Positions 17,683 through 25,035 of a stretch of 28,057 nt of DNA are shown one piece after another. The notes below the pieces were generated by a model. The model worked only from the letters and a program-made list of their open reading frames with translations, did no database searches and had not been told where the DNA came from. Each line of letters starts with the position of its first letter. Positions within the stretch are counted from its first letter, which is position 1. A program made the translations under genes and the position numbers. The stretch is from Bacilli bacterium (GTDB lineage Bacteria > Bacillota_I > Bacilli_A > Izemoplasmatales > Hujiaoplasmataceae), in the NCBI GenBank assembly GCA_018400565.1, contig JAGYMP010000068.1, positions 1 to 28,057 of the forward strand, written 5' to 3'.

Positions 17683-19286
17683 TTTGGTTGAAAAACGGAA
17701 CCATCATCGACGGAACGAACCAACCGTCTTATACAGGGACCGTCTGTATTGAAAATGATCGCATCAAGAAAATATATGATGCTCAGAAACCATTGCCGGG
17801 TTCATTGGAAGGCGATGTGATTGACTGCAGCGGAAAAATCATCGCACCCGGATTCATCGATGCGCATTCACACCATGATTTCTTTGCGGCAAGAAACGAT
17901 AACCTGCCGTTTTTCCTGCCATTCATAGAACAGGGCGTCACCACGATGATTGCAGGCAATTGCGGTTTTTCCGCGGCAGGATATGATGAAAGTACCCCGC
18001 ATCAGAATGCCGTTGGCGGGGGATTGTTTTCCAACCGGGGCAACAATTACGGATCATTCAAAAAATGGATGAAAAAAGCTGATAAATTGCTGCCCGTCAA
18101 TATGGCATCATTGGTCGGACACGGAACATTGAGGATCGGCGCTGCCGGCAAAAGCCCCGATGGTTTGTCTGAAGAGACATTGCAAGAGACACTTGATATT
18201 CTTGACCGTTCGCTATCGGAAGGTGCGGCCGGCATTTCTTACGGGTTGATGTATGAACCCGGGCAATTTGCGTCTTATGAAGAGTTAAAAAAGTTTGCGG
18301 AAATTGTCAAAAAGCACGGAAAAACGGCAACCTTTCATGCCCGGGCATGTTCAAAGGTATCGACATCGTATCAACCACCGATCGGCGGACGGCCGCATAA
18401 TCTGAGAGCGATGGACGAAGTTCTCCGGTTGGTCAGGGAAACCGATGTCAAAACGGTGTATTCCCATTTGATTTTCGTCGGAAAGAAGTCCTGGGATACC
18501 GTCGATGAATCACTCCGGCTTTTGGAAAAAATCAACAATGAGGGTCATGATGTCCGCTTTGACATGTATGCCATGGAATTCGGGGCTTCGGTCATCACAG
18601 TCGTGCTTCCGCCTTGGTATTTGAAGCTTTCGGCCAAAAAAAGAAAAAACTGGTTCAACCGCTTACGGCTCCGTGTCGAGATTTGGGTGTCAAAAAAAGC
18701 ACTCGGGTTCGGATTTAAGGATATTTTGGTGACCAACACGCACGGGAACAAGCCGGAGATTGAAGGCAAAACCATCGCGGAGATTGCCAAGGAACAAAAG
18801 AGATCTGTGCTTTCAACCTATCTTGACATCATCGAAAATGTCGATGAAAGCGCAAGTGTGTTGATGTACAAATATCAAAATCCCGCAATCATCGAAAAGT
18901 TGCGCACCCATCCTCTTGTCCATTATATGTCCGATGCCTGGATTGAAGAAGGTGCAAGTGTGCAAAATTTTGCAGTCTATGGCAATTTTATCAAGTTTCT
19001 TGAACTCGCGCGGGATCACGGTGATTCTATGGAAGCGACGATTCACCGCATGAGCGGGAAGCCTGCCGCATATTATGGATTGAAAAAACGCGGGACGGTC
19101 GACGCGGGCAACCACGCTGATTTGGTCGTGTTTGACAAGGAAAATCTTTCACATAACGAAGAAAAACAACAGAGGCCGAAAGGCATCGAGCATGTCTATA
19201 TCAACGGTGTTCACGTTGTGGACCGATGTAAAACAAAGATGAATGAAATCAACCAAAAACCGGGCCGTTTCATCCCGGTGGACTAA
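17679..19286 (+). CDS. N-acyl-D-amino-acid deacylase-like amidohydrolase
   Basis: A 535-aa member of the amidohydrolase superfamily (COG3653-like). The family of D-aminoacylases and dihydroorotase/hydantoinase relatives cleaves cyclic or acyl amides; the substrate here is unknown. Ligand candidates at D-aminoacylase-like positions are His63 and His65 (HSHHD), Cys95 in GNCGFS, His220 in FHARA, His263 in YSHLIF and Asp419 in MSDAW. A Cys ligand instead of a carboxylated Lys is typical of the D-aminoacylase group. The beta-sandwich ends are present (GTIIDGTN near the start, GTVDAGNHADLVVFD near the end). No signal peptide, so probably cytosolic. It overlaps the FAD protein gene by 4 nt. A role in D-amino-acid or peptide-fragment salvage is possible but not shown. 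Confidence 0.85.
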   Translation: MIWLKNGTIIDGTNQPSYTGTVCIENDRIKKIYDAQKPLPGSLEGDVIDCSGKIIAPGFIDAHSHHDFFAARNDNLPFFLPFIEQGVTTMIAGNCGFSAAGYDESTPHQNAVGGGLFSNRGNNYGSFKKWMKKADKLLPVNMASLVGHGTLRIGAAGKSPDGLSEETLQETLDILDRSLSEGAAGISYGLMYEPGQFASYEELKKFAEIVKKHGKTATFHARACSKVSTSYQPPIGGRPHNLRAMDEVLRLVRETDVKTVYSHLIFVGKKSWDTVDESLRLLEKINNEGHDVRFDMYAMEFGASVITVVLPPWYLKLSAKKRKNWFNRLRLRVEIWVSKKALGFGFKDILVTNTHGNKPEIEGKTIAEIAKEQKRSVLSTYLDIIENVDESASVLMYKYQNPAIIEKLRTHPLVHYMSDAWIEEGASVQNFAVYGNFIKFLELARDHGDSMEATIHRMSGKPAAYYGLKKRGTVDAGNHADLVVFDKENLSHNEEKQQRPKGIEHVYINGVHVVDRCKTKMNEINQKPGRFIPVD

Positions 19287-19311
19287 AGGCTTTTTCACAA
19301 AGCCTTTTTTT
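19285..19311 (+). terminator. intrinsic terminator of the amidohydrolase operon
   Basis: AAAGGCTTT (19285-19293) and AAAGCCTTT (19299-19307) pair over 9 bp with a 5-nt loop, followed by T-run to 19311. The hairpin starts inside the amidohydrolase stop codon. Confidence 0.88.
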
Positions 19312-19333
19312 ACGGAAAACAGGGAATTCACCC

Positions 19334-19361
19334 TTGATTGAAAGCGATTTCATGTTATAAT
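19334..19361 (+). promoter_or_regulatory. purA promoter
   Basis: TTGATT (19334-19339) and TATAAT (19356-19361) are 16 nt apart, with TGT before the -10 (TGn extended). The start codon lies 26 nt downstream of the -10. No purine-riboswitch-like leader fits in so short a distance. Confidence 0.75.
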
Positions 19362-19387
19362 ATACACGTTTGCGGGAGGATAAACGA

Positions 19388-20671
19388 ATGAATGAATCTC
19401 TGGTGATCGTTGGCACACAGTTCGGCGATGAAGGAAAAGGAAAAATGACCGATTTTTATGCGGCTGACGCGGATGTTATCGTGCGCAGCCAGGGTGGCGA
19501 CAATGCCGGGCACACCATCGTGTTTGACGGTGATAAATACGCCTTACATCTCATTCCTTCGGGCATTTTCCGGAAAGGTAAAATCAATGTCTTGGCCAAC
19601 GGCATGGTGATCAATCCGAAAACACTCATCGATGAACTCGGCTTAATCAAAAAAGCGGGAATCGAGGATCCGTCGCTTTGGATCTCGGACCGTGCGCATG
19701 TGATTATGCTTTACCATATTGTTATGGACGGTCTTTCCGAACGCATCCGGTCAGGGAAACCGATCGGAACGACAAAAAAAGGCATTGGACCGACGTACCG
19801 TGACAAGGTCGACCGCATTGGCATCCGCATGGGCGATCTTTTGGATAAGGGTCGTCTCAACGATAAAATAAGTATGGCGCTCAATTACCACAACCGTGTC
19901 TTGGAAGCATTTGGTGAAGAGCCGTTTTCGGCATCTGAGTTGACCGAACGTTTCTTTGCGTACGGACAAACGTTGAAACCATATATTAAGGACACAGCAA
20001 AATTATTGGACGAACGAATGAAAATCGGTGAGAAAGTTTTGTTTGAAGGTGCCCAGGGGACAATGCTTTGCATCGAACACGGCACATATCCTTACGTGAC
20101 CAGTTCATCGCCCACGGCGGCTTCCGTGCCGCTTGCGGCAGGTGTTTCACCGCAGTCAATCAGTTCTGTGCTCGGGATCACCAAAGCGTACTCAACACGT
20201 GTGGGGGAGGGTGTTTTTCCCACGGAATTCGATGATGATGTTGCCCGTAAGATCCGCGAGAAAGGTCATGAATACGGGACGACGACGAAACGCCCCAGAC
20301 GGATTGGTTGGCTGGACACGGTGATTTTGAATCACGCCAAGCGTATCAACGGACTCAATTACCTTGCCGTGACTCTTCTGGATGTCCTCTCCGGATTGGA
20401 CGAAGTCAGGATTTGCACGCATTACCGGCATGGCGGACGAACGATTGATTATGTACCGTCAAGCATTGAGCGTTTCTATGCATGTGAACCCGTTTATGAA
20501 ACATGGCCGGGATGGGATGAGGACATTTCATCTTGCACATCGTATGAAGATCTTCCGGATAATTGTAAGATTTATCTGAATCGCATTGAACAACTGACAG
20601 ATTTGAAAATCGCCTTGTTTTCGGTCGGAGCGGACCGAAAACAAACCGTGGTTTTAAAAAATATTTTTTGA
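19388..20671 (+). CDS. purA: adenylosuccinate synthetase
   Basis: PurA joins IMP and aspartate, using GTP, to make adenylosuccinate on the way to AMP. I choose the ATG at 19388 (MNESLVIVGTQ, 427 aa) because GGGAGG lies 8 nt upstream; a TTG six codons earlier overlaps that site. Motifs seen: the P-loop-like GDEGKGK with the preceding QFGDEG, GGDNAGHT with the catalytic His, GTTKKGIGPTYRDK for IMP binding, EGAQGTMLCIEHGTYPYVTSS, and the C-terminal GADRKQT of the GTP site. Length is standard. An aminotransferase gene follows 13 nt later and may supply aspartate. Confidence 0.97.
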   Translation: MNESLVIVGTQFGDEGKGKMTDFYAADADVIVRSQGGDNAGHTIVFDGDKYALHLIPSGIFRKGKINVLANGMVINPKTLIDELGLIKKAGIEDPSLWISDRAHVIMLYHIVMDGLSERIRSGKPIGTTKKGIGPTYRDKVDRIGIRMGDLLDKGRLNDKISMALNYHNRVLEAFGEEPFSASELTERFFAYGQTLKPYIKDTAKLLDERMKIGEKVLFEGAQGTMLCIEHGTYPYVTSSSPTAASVPLAAGVSPQSISSVLGITKAYSTRVGEGVFPTEFDDDVARKIREKGHEYGTTTKRPRRIGWLDTVILNHAKRINGLNYLAVTLLDVLSGLDEVRICTHYRHGGRTIDYVPSSIERFYACEPVYETWPGWDEDISSCTSYEDLPDNCKIYLNRIEQLTDLKIALFSVGADRKQTVVLKNIF

Positions 20672-20684
20672 AAAGGGTGGAAGG

Positions 20685-21920
20685 ATGCAAAAAATGATTG
20701 TCGGCAAGCACGCCGAACACAAGCAGCTCGAATCAAACATTTTACAGATTTCCCAGGACGCCAAAGAAATGAAGAAAAAACACAAGGATTTAATCGACGC
20801 GACCGTGGGGATGTTACATCATGACGAGGGGAATATTTTCAAATTTGAGGTCGTAGAAGATCTTTTGCACCATCTCAGCGATTCTGACATTTATGCATAT
20901 GCCCCCGTACGCGGACCAAAAGCTTACACCGAAGGTGTTTTTGACTGGGTGTTCGGACCCTATGCGGACATGATCGATAAACAATTCGAGCATTGCGTGA
21001 TTCCGACGACCGGCGGAAGTGCCGCCGTCAGCAACACATTTTACAATTTCAATGATTTCGGTCAGAAGATTCTTTTGCCGAATCATTACTGGCCTCCATA
21101 TAATAACTTCGCACTTGAAGCCAACGTGAAATTACATACGTTCTTGATGTATGATGAAGACAACAACTTCAATCGTGTCGATTTTGCCAAAGAAGCGAAG
21201 AAAATCGCCAATGAGCAGGACAGACTGACCGTTCTTTTGAACGATCCCTGCAACAATCCCACCGGATTTGCCATGACGGAAGATGATTGGCGGTTTGTGA
21301 TCGCGGAATTGAACAAGTATGCCGATAAGGATATTCCCGTGACGTTGATCCATGACATCGCCTATTTGGATTATCAGTCAAAATCGACCGAGGAATCCCG
21401 CAAAATATTTTCGCTTTACCAAGAATTGCATCCGAATGTGCTGGCGGTTCTAATCTTTTCCGGTTCGAAGACATTTTCCATGTATGGTTTCAGAGTCGGC
21501 GCGCAGATCGGTATTTCAAAAAATCCGGATTTGATTGACCAGTTCGAGCGTGTCGGTGATTATTCCGTCCGCGGACGTTTCTCAAGTGTGTGTCAATCGG
21601 CAATGAATATCATCGGCAGCATCTTCACAAAGGATATTTACAAAAAACGCTTTGAGGAAGAATTGGTTGAAGCGCGGAAATTGCTGAAATCAAGAGCGGA
21701 GCTATTTTTGGAAGAAGCGGAAAAACAAGGTGTAAAAACATTGCCGTACCGCGGCGGGTTTTTTATCAGCATCGAAACGGACAATCAAAACATCTATGAT
21801 GATTTGGTGGAGGATCATGTCTTTCTCATTCCCATGAAAGGGTTGATCCGTGTTGCCATTTCGTCCCTCAACAAAAAAGATATCCCGATTTTGGTCAACA
21901 AAATCAAAAAGAACATCTAA
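20685..21920 (+). CDS. class I (aspartate/aromatic-like) PLP aminotransferase
   Basis: A 411-aa fold-type-I PLP enzyme. The PLP lysine is Lys262 in SGSKTFSMYGFRVG; the ring-stacking and phosphate contacts are suggested by NDPCNNPTG, by Asp224 and Tyr227 in HDIAY, and by Arg267-like FRVG after the lysine. The S-x-SK-x-F-x-x-Y-x-x-RVG pattern resembles the aspartate/aromatic (I-alpha) group more than the I-gamma group, but the substrate cannot be read with certainty. AAGGGTGGAAGG precedes the ATG. It shares a transcript with purA, so an aspartate-forming role is an attractive inference. A strong terminator follows. No signal peptide is present. Confidence 0.88.
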   Translation: MQKMIVGKHAEHKQLESNILQISQDAKEMKKKHKDLIDATVGMLHHDEGNIFKFEVVEDLLHHLSDSDIYAYAPVRGPKAYTEGVFDWVFGPYADMIDKQFEHCVIPTTGGSAAVSNTFYNFNDFGQKILLPNHYWPPYNNFALEANVKLHTFLMYDEDNNFNRVDFAKEAKKIANEQDRLTVLLNDPCNNPTGFAMTEDDWRFVIAELNKYADKDIPVTLIHDIAYLDYQSKSTEESRKIFSLYQELHPNVLAVLIFSGSKTFSMYGFRVGAQIGISKNPDLIDQFERVGDYSVRGRFSSVCQSAMNIIGSIFTKDIYKKRFEEELVEARKLLKSRAELFLEEAEKQGVKTLPYRGGFFISIETDNQNIYDDLVEDHVFLIPMKGLIRVAISSLNKKDIPILVNKIKKNI

Positions 21921-21921
21921 C

Positions 21922-21952
21922 AAAAAAAGCCTCCGGCAGGGAGGCTTTTTTT
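21922..21952. terminator. bidirectional terminator
   Basis: GCCTCC (21929-21934) and GGAGGC (21940-21945) are flanked by seven A's on the left and seven T's on the right, giving a long stem with a T-run on either strand. It ends the purA-aminotransferase unit on the plus strand and the small membrane gene on the minus strand. Confidence 0.92.
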
Positions 21953-21955
21953 GCT

Positions 21956-22171
21956 TCAAGTCAGGAATGTGACCTTTCTTTGGGTGATAAGCGTGAACAT
22001 GTCAATGATCCACAAAATCGCAAAGCCGAGAATAATCCAGAGAATACCGATCAACAAACGTCCTTTCGCGATTCGGTAAATACCATAAACGATACCGTCG
22101 ATGCCGGGCAGAGCCAGGATTATTCTGATAATCCACGGAAGCCCGTCAATGAGTTTTACATATTCTTTCAA
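21956..22171 (-). CDS. small membrane protein of unknown function
   Basis: A 71-aa hydrophobic protein; I do not recognise a named family. It starts at a TTG (22169-22171) preceded by AGGTGATGG, reading MKEYVKLIDG. Two hydrophobic stretches separated by a basic turn are visible: PWIIRIILALPGIDGIVYGIY (about 12-32) then, after RIAKGR, a longer one ending LWIIDMFTLI (about 39-62). Both ends carry charged residues. It is the only minus-strand gene on the right arm, with its own extended -10 promoter and a shared terminator, which supports it being real. The TTG start lowers confidence a little. Function is unknown; the neighbours give no clue. Confidence 0.8.
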   Translation of the reverse strand: MKEYVKLIDGLPWIIRIILALPGIDGIVYGIYRIAKGRLLIGILWIILGFAILWIIDMFTLITQRKVTFLT

Positions 22172-22195
22172 AAACCATCACCTACCTTTAAAAAT

Positions 22196-22204
22196 ATTAT
22201 AGCA
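22196..22204 (-). promoter_or_regulatory. extended -10 promoter for the small membrane gene
   Basis: The minus strand reads TGCTATAAT, a perfect TGn-TATAAT, about 25 nt upstream of the TTG start. No good -35 is seen at the usual distance. The spacer from 22205 to 22340 otherwise holds only AT-rich sequence. Confidence 0.65.
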
Positions 22205-22340
22205 CAATTTACTTTTTAAAAACATGGAACCACATGTATTTTTAAGAATCAGGGTCAGTTTTACGATTGATTAAGCTTTGTTGTTTCATAATAATTATGC
22301 TGCATGTCTGTGGCTTTTTCTTTTTCAACACTTCAAGATG

Positions 22341-22349
22341 TGGTATAAT
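22341..22349 (+). promoter_or_regulatory. extended -10 promoter for the folD-purB operon
   Basis: TGGTATAAT gives a TGn plus perfect TATAAT, 18 nt before the first ATG of the flavin-reductase-like gene. The -35 region is only a T-rich run (TTTTCA at 22322-22327, 16-nt spacing). Confidence 0.6.
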
Positions 22350-22367
22350 ATCGATTGAGAAGGTGGT

Positions 22368-22883
22368 ATGATGAAAAAGACAATCAATCCGCTCGAATAC
22401 GCCAATCAGGTGGCTAAGAAATTATCAACGGGCATATTTTTGAATACCCGCCACGGCGACAGAGAAAACACGATGACGATTGGCTGGGGCGGAGTCGAGA
22501 TCATCTGGGATTTGCCGATGTTTATCGTCTATGTGAAAACGTCCCGGGCGACGTATGAACTCCTTGAGAATTCCAAGTTTTTTTCCGTGAGTGTCCCGTT
22601 GGATGACACGCTGAACAAAGCACTTGCTTATTGCGGAGCACATTCACTTCGGGAAGGTGATAAGTTCGAAGGGGCCCACCTGACACCGGATGATGGGAGG
22701 ACGATTGATGCACCGATTGTCAAAGAAGCCGAACTGCATTTTGAATGTGAGGTTGTCCAGCAACTGACGTTCGACAAGGATTTGTACATTGAATCCATCA
22801 AAGGCACCCATAATAAGAGCGACGATTATCATTTTGTTTATTACGGAAAAATCGTTGACAGTTATCGTCTGAAGGAGGATTAA
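22368..22883 (+). CDS. flavin-reductase-like FMN-binding protein
   Basis: A 171-aa protein of the split-beta-barrel flavin reductase (flavoredoxin-like) group, which binds FMN and passes electrons to it or through it. Seen in order: NPLEYANQVAKKLSTGIFLNT at the N-terminus, MTIGWGGVEIIWDLPMFIVYVKTSRATYELLENSKFFSVSVP in the barrel (only the family-like pattern S/T-x-x-W-G and T-S-R-A-T-Y is used), then YCGAHSLREGDKF and a C-terminal FVYYGKIVDSY strand. Two adjacent ATGs (22368, 22371) follow AAGGTGG, so the start is uncertain by one codon. folD begins 2 nt after the stop, so it is part of the same transcript. Physiological partner and substrate are unknown. Confidence 0.82.
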   Translation: MMKKTINPLEYANQVAKKLSTGIFLNTRHGDRENTMTIGWGGVEIIWDLPMFIVYVKTSRATYELLENSKFFSVSVPLDDTLNKALAYCGAHSLREGDKFEGAHLTPDDGRTIDAPIVKEAELHFECEVVQQLTFDKDLYIESIKGTHNKSDDYHFVYYGKIVDSYRLKED

Positions 22884-22885
22884 CC

Positions 22886-23737
22886 ATGGCTACATTGCTA
22901 GACGGAAAGACATTGGCCAAAAACGTGCGGTCTGAAGTCAAAGAACGCGTGATGACGCTCATGGAAAAACATGATGTCCAACCCCATCTCACAGTGGTGT
23001 TGGTCGGAGGGGATCCCGCCAGCCAAACCTATGTGCGCGGCAAAGAACGCGCTTGTAAAAACGCCCATATAAAAAGCACGGTCATCCGCAAAGATAATGA
23101 TGTTTCCGAAGACGAACTGCTCGGGATCATCGATGACTTGAATGAGGATGACAGCGTACACGGTATCCTCGTTCAGCTTCCGCTTCCCGATCATATCAAT
23201 GAAGAGCGTGTGATTGAACGCATTTCACCAAAAAAGGACGTCGATGGTTTCACGGCAATCAATGTCGCACATCTGATGGCCGGGGATGACACACTCGCCC
23301 CGTGCACACCGAAAGGCATCATCCGCATCCTTGATGCGTATGATATCGATATCGAAGGAAAAGAATGTGTCGTCATAGGCAGGAGCCAGATTGTCGGAAA
23401 GCCGATGGCCCATCTGTTATTGAACAGAAACGGGACCGTCACCGTGTGTCACAGCCGAACCAAACAGATTGAACAGGTCGCCAAACGTGCCGATATTTTG
23501 GTCGTGGCCGTCGGAAGAGCCCATATGGTCGATGAATCATTTGTCAAACCCGGTGCGGCCGTGATTGACGTCGGGATCTCAAAAGTCGACGGGAAATTAA
23601 GAGGCGATGTCGCATTTGATGAGGTTGAACCCGTCGCCGGGTACATCACCCCTGTCCCGGGCGGTGTGGGACCGATGACGATCGCAACGTTGCTTGAAAA
23701 CACGATTACATGCTACAAACGCATTGTCGGAGCTTGA
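22886..23737 (+). CDS. folD: methylenetetrahydrofolate dehydrogenase/cyclohydrolase FolD
   Basis: FolD interconverts 5,10-methylene- and 10-formyl-tetrahydrofolate, feeding purine and formyl-Met synthesis. The 283-aa protein has the active-site Tyr49-x3-Lys53 in QTYVRGK, HGILVQLPLP, KDVDGF, APCTPKGI, the NADP site GRSQIVGKPM, HSRT, and PVPGGVGPMT near the C-terminus. Length is typical (about 280-290 aa). AAGGAGG lies just upstream of the ATG at the end of the flavin-reductase gene. purB starts 1 nt after the stop, so the three are in one operon, which fits one-carbon supply for purines. Confidence 0.97.
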   Translation: MATLLDGKTLAKNVRSEVKERVMTLMEKHDVQPHLTVVLVGGDPASQTYVRGKERACKNAHIKSTVIRKDNDVSEDELLGIIDDLNEDDSVHGILVQLPLPDHINEERVIERISPKKDVDGFTAINVAHLMAGDDTLAPCTPKGIIRILDAYDIDIEGKECVVIGRSQIVGKPMAHLLLNRNGTVTVCHSRTKQIEQVAKRADILVVAVGRAHMVDESFVKPGAAVIDVGISKVDGKLRGDVAFDEVEPVAGYITPVPGGVGPMTIATLLENTITCYKRIVGA

Positions 23738-23738
23738 C

Positions 23739-25019
23739 ATGATTGAACGATACACGAGGGACAAGATGAAGGAGATTTGGTCAGAAACAGCCAAATTCCA
23801 AGCTTATCTTGATGTTGAACTGGCAAACGTCGATGCGTTGGCCAGCCTTGGTAAAATCAGTAAAGACGATGCGTTGGTATGTCGCCGGGATGCAACGTTT
23901 TCGCTTGAACGCATCGAGGCATTGGAAAACGAATTGAAACACGATGTTGTCGCATTCACGCGTGCCGTCGGTGAAACCCTCGGCAAGGAAGCCCGGCACA
24001 TCCATTATGGTTTGACATCGACCGATGTCGTTGACACGGCTTATGGCATCCGACTTAAAAAAGCGAATGCTGTCATCCGTGAGGATTTAAACGCGTTTTT
24101 GGATGTGTTGAAAGAAAAAGCATTTGCCCATAAGAACACACCTTGTGTGGGAAGGACCCACGGCATTCATGCCGACATCACCTCGTTCGGACTTAAATTT
24201 GCACTCTGGTATGAAGAGATGCAGCGAAACATCACCCGTTTCGATCAAGCGGCCGCAGATGTTGAAGTCGGCATGATTAGCGGTGCTGTCGGGAACTATG
24301 CATTTGTCGATCCACGCATCGAACCATTGGTATGTGAACACCTCGGGTTGAAACCGGCAACAATTTCCACGCAGATATTGCAACGTGACAGGCATGCACA
24401 TTATGTGAATGTGATTGCTTTGATCGGAGCCACGCTTGAGAAAATCGCCACCGAGATCCGTCATCTCCAACGCACGGAAGTAGCGGAAGTCAATGAGTAT
24501 TTCTCACCGGCACAAAAAGGATCCTCAGCAATGCCCCATAAGAAAAATCCTGTGTCTTCGGAGAACACATGCGGGCTTGCCCGTGTGTTGAAGGGCTATC
24601 AGACGACACTTATGCAAAACGTTGCATTATGGCATGAACGGGATATTTCCCACTCTTCTTCGGAACGCATCGTTTTGCCGGATGCGACCATGCTTTTGGA
24701 TTATATGCTAAACAGGATGAAACGGACGATTGAAAATCTTGACGTGCATGAAGACGCCATGGAAAAAAATATCCGCTTAACGCACAAGGTAATTTTTTCG
24801 CAACGGATATTGCATGCATTGATTGACAAAGGCCATACACGTGAAGAAGCTTATGACAAGGTTCAGCCACTGGCGAAAGAAGCCTATGAAAACCACATTG
24901 ATTTTGAAATCTTGGTTAAAAAACAAGGATGGTTTTCATCTGAAGACATACAATCACTGTTTTCTTATGAGGGTTACCTTACCCATGTGGACATGATTTA
25001 TGAACGGGTTTTCAAATAG
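23739..25019 (+). CDS. purB: adenylosuccinate lyase
   Basis: PurB releases fumarate from SAICAR and from adenylosuccinate, acting twice in purine synthesis; the second reaction follows PurA. I place the start at the ATG at 23739 (MIERYTRDKMK, 426 aa) since CGGAG lies 6 nt upstream and this is the standard PurB N-terminus; an in-frame upstream ATG lies within folD. Motifs: LTSTDVVDTA, the catalytic-His region GRTHGIHADITSFG, QRTEVAEVNE, and the superfamily signature loop SSAMPHKKNP with the catalytic serine. Length fits the bacterial enzyme (about 430). It lies 1 nt after folD and 16 nt before the surface protein gene. Confidence 0.97.
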   Translation: MIERYTRDKMKEIWSETAKFQAYLDVELANVDALASLGKISKDDALVCRRDATFSLERIEALENELKHDVVAFTRAVGETLGKEARHIHYGLTSTDVVDTAYGIRLKKANAVIREDLNAFLDVLKEKAFAHKNTPCVGRTHGIHADITSFGLKFALWYEEMQRNITRFDQAAADVEVGMISGAVGNYAFVDPRIEPLVCEHLGLKPATISTQILQRDRHAHYVNVIALIGATLEKIATEIRHLQRTEVAEVNEYFSPAQKGSSAMPHKKNPVSSENTCGLARVLKGYQTTLMQNVALWHERDISHSSSERIVLPDATMLLDYMLNRMKRTIENLDVHEDAMEKNIRLTHKVIFSQRILHALIDKGHTREEAYDKVQPLAKEAYENHIDFEILVKKQGWFSSEDIQSLFSYEGYLTHVDMIYERVFK

Positions 25020-25035
25020 ATTTTGAAGGGAGACG

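Noticed and set aside
22287..22299. Inverted repeat CATAATAATTATG upstream of the flavin-reductase gene
   Set aside because: Only 6 bp per arm of pure A/T-rich sequence in an AT-rich spacer; expected by chance and not placed against the -10.
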